Assembly: GCA_026874595.1 (NCBI GenBank)
Contig: CM049312.1
Coordinates: 80,248,929-80,312,928 of the forward strand
Length of the DNA: 64,000 nucleotides
Direction of reading: 5' to 3'
DNA from: Sipunculus nudus
Taxonomy: Eukaryota; Annelida; Sipuncula; Golfingiida; Sipunculidae
Shown one piece after another: positions 33,687-45,512 of the stretch (the first letter of the stretch is position 1; each line of letters begins with the position of its first letter). The position numbers and the translations under genes are program-made. The notes beneath the pieces were generated by a model. It worked only from the letters and a program-made list of their open reading frames with translations. It made no database searches and was not told where the DNA came from.

Positions 33687-36234
33687 GCCTACATAGTTTA
33701 TTAATTATTAAATACTACACATATTGCCAATATATATGCAGTTCATTTTTCAGAAAGTACAGGTTAAGACTTCGACAGGAAGTGTTCAAATAGAGTTGTA
33801 CACTGTAAATACTTTCTTCCCGCCATGTTCTATAGCTCTCACATAATGACATCAAATATTTCTTCTTACCTGTGCTTAGAAGCAATTTATCATCTGTTTA
33901 CAAGGAATGCTCGCGTGCCGCAGTGAGTGGACGTGAAATGACAAACAACAAGACATCAGTACACGGTACTGACTGGAGGCCGGCAGCTGTGGATGAGTGG
34001 GTTGCGGAAATCTGGAATTTCCAGGTGCAACTTACAGCTTTATATACAGATCCCACATCAGGCTCGCTAAGCCAGCGAGGCGTCATTTATCCGGGGCTAA
34101 CTCATATATTGTCTTTATATTCCTGCAAATGTAAGTTATATTCCATTTATTTGATCAATGGAGGTAACATTATACCCATAAGTATCAATTTATTTGTATA
34201 AACCTAAATTATGATACATATAAGATTAATATGAACGGCATTATCATATGCGCATAATTGCGAATGACACAGAATATGTTCGAGTTCACGATTTGATAAT
34301 TAAGTCAGAATTGCACCTGTGGTTGGCTTATTAGAATCTTGTTTTATCGCACAGAGAAGATCCGCATCCCTCCGCCAGAGGTCGTTTCTCCTAAAAACGA
34401 ACCTTTTCCTTTTAGGGTCTGTGGGGCGGCCGGGAACACTTAACCAAATGTTAAAAACAATTCCTGTATCCCGTGTACGTTTTCGGACTACATTACCCGC
34501 TTTACTACATTTATACCTACGCGATTTGTGTATTCAACCTCCGCGCAGGGATAAGGTTTTTTGTGCAAAATTAATAAACCCTGCTTGCATTCACGGACTT
34601 AAGCATGTTTGACCTGACATTTGACCAGTCACCACCTAAGTTGATAGTTTAATCAAACAACATGTGACTCTACCTCTTGGGACTCATGCCATATGTCAGC
34701 ATGCAATAAAAATTAATCCCCCAATTCAGCCAGGAATTCCTTTTGCATAATGTTGAAAAGATCGCAACAAGTGTCGCTGCATGATTACCGGGCATTTACA
34801 TCTTCAGCAATTCTGGAAGCAGTTGTATCACGTTAATAAGTTTCTGTTTATAGCAACAATACCACGTCACAGGTATTACACCGCAGGTTTAAACTACAGG
34901 TTTATCAATATACAAAATATGTTTCACGTAAAAATACCTTTTTATTTGGAATGGATGTCGTCGAAGTATACTCTATATTTGCTCAATTTTTGTTGTTTAC
35001 GCTTCTCAGGCGAACTGACTAGATTTCGGCCCCTAAGCCTGTTTTGTGCACGAATACGTGCATGAGATCTATGCTTGTTTTTCATATATAGATCTCATGT
35101 GTGGACAATGCTGTATATTTAGAAGCCGCGGTGCATTGTGGGGGTCAGATTATGACGCCCGTAAACCCCAAAGCAGAGTCGTACTCTTGTTGAGTCCGCG
35201 TCTGCGCAGAGCGAGGAGCCCGGTCTTCGAACCCGATCGTCTGGAACACCCAGCAGCGACAGTGAATAAACGGGAGTGACATAGACACCAAATTAGGGCG
35301 CACGTTAATATAAGGCTAATATACTCATCGCGTCTTACCTCTGGTTAAAAATCAACTGAAACCCGAGCTCACACTCAGCCAAAGTGACCTACTCTAATGC
35401 TAACTTCAGCCCACAAATACACATACTGCAATGGTGACACTAGGTGGCAGTGTGGTTGTTTCTTTCAATTGATCAACAATCATAGAATAAGACACAGCTA
35501 AGGGACGTGACCTTACTGATTCAGTAGCTATTCTTTGTGGATTCTGTTGACCTGTATTTGAGCTTTTACCATAACCTTCGCCCTAATGTTTCGGCATTAC
35601 ACAGCCAAGGTCTGCTCACTTTGGTCACAAAATTTGGTTTTTATATTCATTTTTCCCCTATAAAGCATAAACCGTTACTGGCCGCACCAAATATTACATA
35701 ACACTATATACTAGTATGCCTAGTGACGGGTAAATCCAGCTCCTGAGAATTGAAATTACTGAGACAGTTCCTAAAATATCGAATATGGACTGACTTTTCA
35801 CTGTTTGAGTCATTAATGATCTGCCTTGAGGGATAATATTAAGCATGTTTAACCAGCAGATGGATATCTCATGGCCATAAATGATTAAAAAATTATGCTG
35901 CTAGCCTCGTGCTTAAAACACGAAAGAGTGACCAAGTCATACCGCTATTCCAACAGCTCCATTGGCTTCCCGAAAAGTACTGTTCCCGTCATTTCCATGT
36001 ATAACTGCTATCATATTTGTCAGGAATATCAGATTAATATCGGCCTTTACATAACTTGCTGTCAGTGCGTGAAAACGTTCCAGACACACCGAAATGCAGC
36101 ATGACTTGGATTCACACCAAGTAAACTCATTAAAAAAAGCGACCTTTACTTTTTTTAAACCATTTTTAAAAATCGTACCTCTTTCGGCAAACAGTTTGTT
36201 ATTAATATATTTATATCTAATTCATTCAGAGAAA

Positions 36235-36240
<6 letters not shown>

Positions 36241-36293
<53 letters not shown>

Positions 36294-36320
36294 CTGAAAG
36301 ATTAAATAAAAAGTATTATA

Positions 36321-36354
<34 letters not shown>

Positions 36355-36360
36355 TATTAG
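36241..36360. repeat. (GA)n and (TTA)n microsatellites
   Basis: GA repeats with GACA interruptions to about 36296, then after about 20 bp an ATT trinucleotide run. Confidence 0.9.
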
Positions 36361-38944
36361 TATTATCTATGTTTTTGTTCATGAATATTCTGCGAGTACA
36401 GAGGTTTAACATACCATCTTTCATACATAAACAGCATTTTATTCAAATATTATGTCGAATTGTTTAATCAGGTCTAGATAAAGAGTTCATATTCAAGGCT
36501 ATGAGTAATGTGTGTACCGCCGGATGAACTCGGACAGGCATGACTAACGAATGAACGGTTAACTTGTTAGATAGGTAAAGCGATCGACAGGCCAAGGCCT
36601 CATAATGTAGGAGGCCTTGCTTTAAATCAGTATTATTAAAGTATTTTGTCGATGCATTTTTTTGTGTCAGTGCCATATGAGAGGGAGAGTGTGTGTGTGT
36701 GTTTAGGTGTAGAATTTACTTTCACGTAACTCTTACTGAACATTTAACTCACATGAAGAGAAGGTTGGAGATATATAATTTATAAACCAACTTTGACAAC
36801 CTTCAGATTAATTATTCATTTTCGTGGTAATGCTTCTACTGTTGTCCTGATGTACTAATGTACACGCGATATAACCGCTATATAACATGCATGTGAATTT
36901 TCTCTGAAAAAGACGACCGAGCTGATATGCATGTAAAGGTAACAAAATAAATACACCAATATTTGCACCAGCATTACACTGTTCGTGCAGTGCGTGGTGG
37001 CTTCAGAACATATCCATATGTCGACAAGGTAGGGACCTTGTTTGAACAACACCATTGATTAAACTATATAGTTGTCATCTCACGTTATAGAGAGATTATA
37101 TTCTTTAAACGCCAAATAAAAAAAATAAGTACAAGTAGATTTACGCGAATATCAAGTTCTTATACATTTCGGCTTGTATAATCATAGCATTTAGAACTTC
37201 AGGGACCATTCGGGGTAGGAGTTGAGGAAGTTCAAAAGTGATTATTGATTTCACATTTTTTATAGCGATGTTAAATCGTATGCGGGTCTGATATAGCTGT
37301 ATAAGTTATGATATTTATGTCAACTATCTCAGCATCATCAATACAATTTCTCTAACAGTGACACTGTCTCGTTACTTAGACGAAGACGCAAATATTTTCG
37401 TCATTTCTGACAACGCCTCATCGCGTCCCTGTACGCTGTCACTTGACATAAACCAGAGCAATCGTTAACTTAGTTTATTTAGTATAATTTCTAACAATAT
37501 ATACCATGTGCATTATGTTTAAGCATAGAATATTGGTAAATTTATCTGGGTTATTGTTGAATGTCTGACTGCATAAACTCTCACGGGACGGTAGCAAACT
37601 TGTAGGCGATACAAGAAATGACACGTTACCTTATAGATTGATTTTTTTTCCAGCTTGGTGTGTGATTTCACATGTATTTTTTTCTGTTATTTCATCACTC
37701 GTAGCCTCTTGAAAAAGAGATTAACTGCTCTTTTTAAATTGTTACATTTGTTTATCTAATATAGGTGATACAGTTACAAACACCTTTTATCACAGCGATC
37801 ATTTCAGCTATGTTTTACTTCCCGGGAATTTATAGATGTATAAAGATGAAAGCTTTTTCAATTTCCTGTGATCACATACTATTGCAGTCAGGCCCACTAA
37901 AGTGTCTTTAATCCTTATCCCGCACTGAATAGAGATGAGCTGATATTAAGCTGCGGGATTCTAACCTTAGATTTTAATTTTTTTTGCATTGGACCGAATC
38001 AGTATAATGACACCTCCCAGGTATCAGCTCTGGTGGGATTTCGTTTTTATTTCAACTGATCGCAAAAAAGATCTGAAATATAACAGAACCGGTAACTGTA
38101 ATAGTTTAACCGGTAATAGTTTGTTCGATTCTATTATATCTTTGGCCTATACTTCCAAATCAAAGATTATTTCGACACATATGGTTGATATATACAAATC
38201 TATTTTCTCGATCAGTGTGGTTAGGAATGGTTTAATAATGATTTCAAGGGGAAAGGGATCACTTAAGTTGAATAGTCGTTAAACCTCTCCCACGTTCTTG
38301 TAATGTGTTTTACACAGCACTTTCATTAGGAAGAACATTTAGATTGTCCGGGACGCTTATGTAAAAATTTGGAGAGACGCTATGAATTTTGGAGGGTCCC
38401 AAGGGGAAGCAATTTGTGACAGAATTAGAAAGGTTATGTAAATTTTGAAATTAAGTTGTTAACGTCATTATCGTATCATCTTATGGTTATATATCGTGTC
38501 ATGGTACAATTATCTGATTTTAGTGTTATATAAGTGTCATTTATCAGATATAATTGCAATTTTTGACTGTGTTGTTTAGAGTATTTAGTAATGGTCAGGA
38601 CTGCAACAAGAGTCAGCTCCAATCCCAGAGTCGTTCGGACGCTCGGGCGTCCCAAAGAGAATTCGAGCGTCAGAGACGCTTTCCCTCGAGTATGTGATAC
38701 CCCTTATATCACATTATGAGCATAGCATTTCAGTAATATTATCCTTAGGAGAACTCCACTGTGACAAACATAGGGTAAAGTACGATACAAATGTGTTATT
38801 ATGATGAGCTGAAACAAGGTTAACAGTAATGCATCATAAACGCGTGATCAAACATCTTAACGTGGCCAGCATTTTGGACAGATCAGTACCTGCGTTTGAA
38901 CAAATATGTTCAGGTCCAGAACAATAAAAAGTAATCGATCACTT

Positions 38945-39290
38945 ACCTTGCCCCGTGATTCAGCCCATATTGTAGGGTAAAAATAATGTCTATGATCAGG
39001 CACTCCCCGTCCCACGGGCCTCAGTGTGCGGAATGGTGCGTCCCGGTGCCGAGTCCGTTTAACAATGCCCGCTCATGGTTGGTGCAGCTTTCGATATTAG
39101 TTGATACGCAATCAAACAGTCAGTGGTTAAAAGCTGAGCACACATCCACCACTACCTGCTCACAAGCTAAATCAACAAGCTGTGACAGCACATAAGTTTA
39201 ACTGTGCTGCCAGGCAGCGCATCTTCCTGTCTGCTGGCTGGACAGCAAGCACACCCGAGGCTTACAGCAGCCCGGGGGAGAGGGTCTCTT
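38945..39290 (-). promoter_or_regulatory. Possible 5' exon/promoter region for channel gene 1 (speculative)
   Basis: GC-richer than its surroundings, with a good minus-strand splice donor (GGGCAAG/GTAAGTGA) at its left edge. Channel gene 1 needs an upstream noncoding exon because an acceptor sits 11 bases before its ATG. This patch lies 18 kb upstream on the right strand, but nothing in the sequence ties the two together. Confidence 0.15.
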
Positions 39291-40707
39291 GTCCACTCTA
39301 ATCTCCGCTATTCTGTTTGGTGATAATCGCCAATGCACAAGTCGGTCTTTGTAAGTTTGTTCTGACCATTGTCTCTATTTGTTTTGTTTATAGCTCCCAT
39401 CTGTTATATTATAACAAATGACTTTTGTGTTATTCCTCGTTGCCCTTTATTATTGATCACCCCTGTTTGAGGATGTACACCTCCCGTGGCCAATAGAATC
39501 AATGTTATTGTCAATTGATTCACTGATTGTGATTGTAAATATGTGTGACTACAACTGGAGACCATCAATGATATATTTTATTTCGGATAAGTTTTTTCTA
39601 GCCGTCAATCTACGACCGTCAGTATATGCACATCTTCATACTATCGAGTCTGTGGCTAGTCTTTCAGAGACCTTGAATCTCATACCACATACCCTTTCTT
39701 GCGTCTAATTCATGGATAATGTATAAAACAAATGTACCAATCAAATAGCTCGTTCACACTTGTGCTATGCGGATGTCTGGGGCGTCATTTTGATCAAACG
39801 TTTAGCATTGTCGGGATGGCATCGATAATCTAATCAATCAAATAAGTCGATCAGCTTTCTGGAACATTTCTTCTTGTTCAGACGGCTTAACAGTGTATTG
39901 CTTACATTAACTGACAGTATAGGGATTTCGGACCTAATACGTGGAGACTTGTTCATTCTTCATGAATCAGACACCAGAATCGGTCACTGAATCAAAGTCT
40001 GTGAAATCGTAGCTAGAGACTTAGTAGTATATAGATGAGTGTCAATGTTTTTTATGGTTACCGAATACCCTCTAAGGACAATCATACCAGGCCTCTCCCC
40101 CCCCCCCCCCCCCCCATCTCATCTATCTACTCATTATCCTGTAAATAAGCTGATGGACGTAGGTGTCATTAAGGCAAGTAATAGAGTCGGATAGGAGAAA
40201 ACAATTTTTTTACGACAACAAAAAAAACCTCCCACGCTGTTTCTTATTTGTTGCTTGAAAATGCTTGGTGTACAAATTCGCCTTTTTAATGGATATTCCT
40301 TTTTCAAATGAGGACAAGGTGCTCGGTAATGTTGTTAATTTGTGTTTTTTTTTACCTGGTTCATGAAATAAACAGTCCTTAATGGTGTGAAAGAGGACAG
40401 ACGTTTGTGTAATTTGAAGACACCATCTCAGGAAATTGAAGCGACTAATAGTTTTTTTCGGCAAACTTTGACACTTTCATGCTTTTTGTCTCAACCAATA
40501 ATTAAAACATTTCAAAACCGATTCTCTCGCTCGCTATATATTTTATTATCAGAGTTCGATTGACCATATTTTTTTATTGAGTTTGTAGAGCATATTTGTG
40601 GTATGGACTAATTGTAGCAGCTAAATGAGGGTATCTAGTTCTTCTGATACTTAGACCAGCCAAGCTGCATTAATCGGTTTACCAAGGTTTTGATATTTTA
40701 TACCAGT

Positions 40708-40742
<35 letters not shown>

Positions 40743-41595
40743 GCATTCCAATGTAAACTTAAAAAAGGTCTCATAACCTTTTATATCCACATTTGGGCTC
40801 CAAAGAGACGAGACTTCTGATGTTTATCTTAAATGGTTAAGAGATAACGGCCGTTTCTCCAAGAATGGCGTCTTGTGATAAGATAACACACATAAAAGGG
40901 AAATGCGCCGGTCATCCAGTCGAGGCAAACAAGTTAAAAGTTTCAACACCACTGGTCCCTTGCTGCACGCAAAGGCAGTTTTATTTAGCATCAACAAAAT
41001 AAAAACCTTTAATGCTTTATCATCAAACAAACATTATAGGATGAGATACTACGTTCACATATGGATCGTGATCTGTTTTATCATATATATATATATATAT
41101 GTGTGTGTGTTTGTGTGTGTGTGTGTGGGTGTGTGTATGTGTGTGCCTTTAAGTCTTTATAGTTGTATGATTTTGTATTGCTTTACTGACAGCAATGTAT
41201 TATTGACAGGAACTTTTAAAAACGTTTATAATTCGTCTGAATTTCATCTGTAAATTACACATTTATGAAAATATGATCTAAATCTGAATACAAATTAAAC
41301 GTCTGTGTATGATCAAACACGACCAAAACAAGAAAATAAAACATTTGTGCATTGGTTAGCCTTGAAGTACGAGTTGTTTAGACGGTATACCTGATCCGTA
41401 TATGCGACTGCATTTTAGTCTTTGGGTAATGGGCATATCCATGCAAGGAACCGAACATGCTACTGAAGTCTGGTGGAGAAATGTGGTACTACAAGGGTAA
41501 TGGGTCTTATCAATTTGGATATTGGTAAGTATAACTGGCTGGTGTTTTCAGATATATGCTTGGTGTTATGATTACTGGTTCAATATAATTTTGTA
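39291..41595. other. Noncoding interval
   Basis: No gene seen. Includes a C run (about 40097-40116), a (TA)n tract (about 40711-40739) and a TA/TG microsatellite (about 41083-41146). Confidence 0.6.
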
Positions 41596-41783
41596 CGAGC
41601 CCGGGACTGTCAAGTGGTAACGGGGTCGGTTCTCTCCGCTTACGACACAGGTTCGATTCCTGGCGTGCATATTTAAGTGGGTAGTGGTTGGCTGCCCAAG
41701 GTCGGTGTTTTTTCCTGTTCCATGTTTTACCATGTTTTTGCCAGGGGGAGTCTGAAGCATTAGTTATCATAACTTTGTACTAT

Positions 41784-41787
<4 letters not shown>
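41596..41787 (+). mobile_element. tRNA-derived SINE, family 1
   Basis: tRNA-like head with A-box region GTCAAGTGGTAACGGGG and B box GGTTCGATTCC (41650-41660). The body has GTGGTTGG..CCAAGGTCGGTGTTTTTTC, shared with the SINE at 51905, and the 3' tail TTTGTACTATCC matches TTGTACAATCC of the other copies. A (TA)n tract follows the tail. The 86-codon frame across it on the minus strand is not a gene. Confidence 0.75.

Positions 41788-41848
<61 letters not shown>
41785..41848. repeat. (TA)n microsatellite after SINE tail
   Basis: TA run with one TACATA interruption, adjoining the SINE 3' end. Confidence 0.95.
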
Positions 41849-42804
41849 AAATATGTGTGTGTATCCTACTTTAATGTAAAATCAAGGTTTAACCAAAAAA
41901 TTTGACAGGGCGGTTTTGAAACCTGAATTTCCAGTAAGTTAAGTTAAGCGATGACCAGAGCTTGGTTCACAACAACGTTTTCACTCCAACGGTGTCGTTG
42001 GTCCATATAACGGAGCTTATATTTATAGCCAGACTTTAGACTATTGAAACCGAGTTTATACGTTTTAATTTAAAGGCTCCTGACCAAGATGCCTTCTTCT
42101 TCTTAAATTGTTACTTTACATCCTGTTACCCTGGTGGGGGGGGGGGGTGCTTTACAAATTTGGCGCATTCATTTTAAAACGCTTCTTGTAACGTATTAAA
42201 AATGTTTATATTTATGTTTTTAGTAGGGAAAAACCTTTTCATTTTTTTAATGTCACGTACAAAATAAAAATTTAATTGTCTTAAAATCCCTACTTATTCT
42301 TCCATGGTAAACAAGGTTTTATACATACGGCCTATATTTAGTATGTTTAAAACATATTATGATATAATGTCGTGATGCGTTTCCTCTTTGCTACGTGACA
42401 GACAGGTAGCACATGCTTCCTCAATTTATACCCTATTATATCACCCAGGCTTGGTATCTACCCCACCTGCGGACATGGGTGTGTAATCATCCATACCGCT
42501 GAATTATAACACCGAAAAACTTCTCAAAGTCGCACTCGTTTCTGAGATTCGAACTCACGATCTTCCGGCTTTTGACCCTGTGCTTTGACCCTAGGCTCTG
42601 TAGTCGGTAGGTGCACATATTTTTGTTATATATGGTTGATTTACTTAGATATGTCTTACTCTGTTCTTTTATATGTGTTTAGAAAATAAATTGAATACAA
42701 AATCAGCGTATATTTATTATATAATCACATTTCATGATTTAATGTTTAAACATAATTAGTATAAAGTATACATTCATCGTGATATATTAATTCCTACCTT
42801 TATA

Positions 42805-42806
<2 letters not shown>
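41849..42806. other. Noncoding interval with a SINE relic
   Basis: No gene. A G run lies near 42135, and the family-2 SINE relic described separately lies at 42445-42612. Confidence 0.6.
42445..42612 (-). mobile_element. tRNA-derived SINE, family 2
   Basis: Minus strand: B box GAGTTCGAATCTC in a degenerate tRNA-like head. The body shares AATTCAGCGG..GGATGATT, a CCGCAGGTG block and CCAAGCCTGGGTGATA-like sequence with the fragment at 52430-52520. Confidence 0.6.

Positions 42807-42868
<62 letters not shown>
42807..42868. repeat. (TA)n microsatellite
   Basis: Pure TA run ending at TTTCATACC. Confidence 0.95.
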
Positions 42869-42869
<1 letters not shown>

Positions 42870-43424
42870 CATACCAAAACGATGAGAGTTGCGTTTGAAC
42901 TCCGAGGCACAGCGGTGAAAGATTGCTTCTTCATAAATTGCTTCTTTGGACCATAAAGTACCATCCGAACGGAAATAATTCCTTTCTCGAGTGTATCATC
43001 ATTCTATATCAATAAATAATAATAAACTCTCTGATATTAATACACTCCCGTGAACGTCTTGTCATATCGATTCATTTCCTGTGATCAGCAGAGTTAGTTA
43101 AGACCTCTCATCTCAAATGCCGCATGACGAGCAAGTCAAGAGATTTCTTGCGGCTGAGTGGACGCTCTGCGGCCATCACACGCTCTAATTTTCTCTGGGT
43201 CGGCTGACTTTGTTTCGTGATAGCTATGGTGAGTTGACCAAGTGAACGTCTTAGACAGATATTTTCTGTCGTACTTATAAAGGAAGAATTCAGGATTTAG
43301 AGAAGGAATGTATTTTTAATTCCCTCTGTATGGTGGTGTGCGTGTGTGTGTGTCGGGGGGGGGGGGGGGGGTGTTAGGGTTTTGAGGAGTTAACTTATTT
43401 ATCGAGCTGGTCAAGGTACTGTTC
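42869..43424. other. Noncoding interval
   Basis: No gene seen. A TG run and then a G run occupy about 43338-43371, just left of the TIR element. Confidence 0.6.
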
Positions 43425-43766
43425 AGCCGCGTGTCCACTTGTACGGATGCGGTGAGTGTGCGGGGCGGATACGTATGCGGATATTTTGTGCGTGTGTGTC
43501 CATTAGATACGTTTTCAGTGCGTTTTTAGGTCTTTCACTCTCTTTCACCTCTACAAAATGGCACTTTCCGTATGCGTTTCCGCATGCGTTTCCGTACCCG
43601 CGGCAACATGGTCCGGTTTTCGAAAAACGTATCCGTTTCCGCACGCCGCACGCACTCCGCACCGCATAAGTGGACACACTCCTTCTTTATTTCATATGCG
43701 CGATTTAAAAAGCGTCCGCATCCGCATCCGTATCCGTATCCGTACCGCATAAGTGGACACGCAGCT
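43425..43766. mobile_element. TIR element with GTGTCCACTT termini
   Basis: Left terminus AGCCGCGTGTCCACTT (43425-43440) and right terminus AAGTGGACACGCAGCT (43751-43766) are inverted repeats matching at 15 of 16 positions. Subterminal GCGG/CCGCAT and TCCGTATCCG-like GC-rich repeats extend inward on both sides. A further partial right terminus (CCGCATAAGTGGACAC) lies inside, at 43662-43677, suggesting a nested or duplicated end. Non-autonomous, 342 bp. The several frames across it on both strands are products of the inverted repeats. The superfamily is uncertain (the termini recall PIF/Harbinger-related repeats), with no clear target duplication. Confidence 0.75.
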
Positions 43767-45024
43767 TTATGGTTGGACAGGGCATTTTAGGTCATCAGAG
43801 TGCAAATCAATCTACTGAAATTTTCTACATATTCCGTGTTCTGTCCATGTTTGTTTTATCTCAGTAATTGTTTTGTTTTCAAAGCTTTCGTTTGATCAGT
43901 CATAAAAGTCATAGGTCACAGATTTGCACCTCAAATTTAATTAATTACCGTGATCTCATTTTCATGGTCGTGAATAACTTTATTTATGCAGGGCCAATGG
44001 ATCTTAGCAAGACATTCAAAATTCGCCACTTTAATAACGCATGTCAGTTCTGGGCCATTGCATGCCTAGAAGCCAAATGTATTCGGCTAAAAGAGAAAAC
44101 AGTTACAGGTTATGATAATTATTAAAGTTATTGATAACTGAGACTACTGAGACTGCTATGTGAGAGTAAAATAGTGAGACCAAATGTCCGAGGAAGAAAG
44201 TAAGCAGTAGCAGAGAAGAACCACAACGCGACATTATATTATAATATGTTTTAAAAATACTAAATATCTGCCGTATGTATAAAACCTTGGTTATCATGGA
44301 AGGGTCACTATGGATGTGAAAAAAAACACCCTATGGTGACTCATTTAAAGACAATTAATATTTTTATATTGACACTGGTTTCTTGTCTGTTGTTAAAACC
44401 GTTCGATGCTTTATTGACGTCAAGCAATACAAATTTAAAGGAGCCCATACCGATATCTGACGTTTACTAATAATCATAATCCATCGAATCTTTTATAAAA
44501 AAAATCCAAATAGAGCCGATTCCAACGTGAACAAATTTTCCAATCTGTTTTTATCAACGTCTTTATAACAGGATGCCAGGATGGCCGCCTGTCGTAATCC
44601 GAACATGTTCAGCAAGGACATCTGGTGGTAATTTCGACGAACCAAAAATTTCTTAATGACAAAAGATTGCGTTGCTTCATATGCTCTCACCACCGTCAAC
44701 AAGTGATCTTTCAATGTGCAATCAACCACTTTCGGTTATCCTTTTTTTCTCTGCATGGGCTCTGCACGGGCTCATTGTTACAGACGACACTTTTATTGTG
44801 AGCTGTTGACATGTCTCTTTTATTGTGCGCTGTTGACATTCTGATTCATGTTTGGCTCAAGCCCTGGTGTTGCTATGTAACAGCGTTTCTTGTTCTGGCT
44901 GGCCGGGTGCGGCCCACGTGTAGACACAGCGGTCATGCTAGTCTGGGGCTTTCTCGCCTGGCCGAGCCGGCCCGGCCCACGTGTGAACCCTGATATGTAG
45001 AAACACGATGTTCGTTGTTCTAGA
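43767..45024. other. Noncoding interval, GC-rich at its right end
   Basis: No gene supported. Around 44790-44845 the sequence CTTTTATTGTGAGCTGTTGACAT is imperfectly repeated in tandem. At 44905-44995 a GC-rich stretch contains GGCCCACGTGT twice and ends CACGTGTGAACCCTG, which inverted (CAGGGTTCACACGTG) looks like one end of a DNA transposon; I could not find its partner. Confidence 0.5.
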
Positions 45025-45512
45025 TGTTACCTGTAACGTGTGTGCTATCGGCGTCTTTAGATTGTTTGGGAAATGGAAAGTATATAAAGGGGCTGTTTTT
45101 TAGAGCAAAGAAGAGAGGACAGAAATATTCAAGTGGACACAGAAGCGTGTAAGTCTGTTGTGGACCTATTCCGATAAGTGCGGCAGTTATGGATTTTCTT
45201 CTAAATTTGTGACGGTTCTCATATAGTCTTCAATTCTTCCGGGATTATAACAAGATCTTCATTTTTGGATAACAGCAGATTGATTTTGTGAATGAACTGG
45301 TCTGTTATTCTCTGAGAAGATTTATGTGAACTGTTCATCTGGGTTGTACGTTATAAAGAACTTGTTGTTGCCTTGACAGTGGTGGTATCCAGGTACTGTA
45401 CACATTGTTTATATACTTGTATTGATTTACTGCTGTACTGTTGTAATTGTATTGATTTAGTGTATTGTAATGTTAGGGTTGTTTTAAGAATAAATTATAA
45501 TTATTTGTTAAC
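45025..45512 (+). mobile_element. Possible solo LTR or retroposed transcript
   Basis: Begins TGTTACCTG and ends TGTTAACA (TG...CA). It has a TATATAAAG box at 45081 and AATAAA at 45489, followed by an A10 run starting at 45513. These are the parts of a solo LTR (promoter and poly(A) signal inside one ~490-bp unit). An A-run ~20 bases after AATAAA would equally suit a processed retrocopy. No 5-bp target duplication is seen (CTAGA against AAAAA). No coding sequence. Confidence 0.35.

Larger units (their letters stand above)
26487..38944. other. Long noncoding interval
   Basis: 12.5 kb without a gene I can support. The longest frame (157 codons, 28879-29352, plus) has ordinary AT-rich composition, no domain and no splice context. 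Simple repeats: (TA)n at 30696-30751 and 33605-33683, (GA)n at 36241-36296, (TTA)n at 36314-36360. A CT-rich stretch occupies about 30775-31240. Minus-strand donor-like sites (CAG/GTAAGA-type) occur near 27206, 33869 and 35336, but no exon could be defined. Confidence 0.55.

Noticed and set aside
41510-41770. tRNA gene suggested by A and B boxes (also at 51905, 42445, 23640, 55063 and 19905)
   Set aside because: No complete cloverleaf, and bodies and tails are shared between copies: these are SINEs.
43423-43790. Five overlapping arginine-rich frames on both strands
   Set aside because: Produced by the GC-rich inverted repeats of the TIR element.
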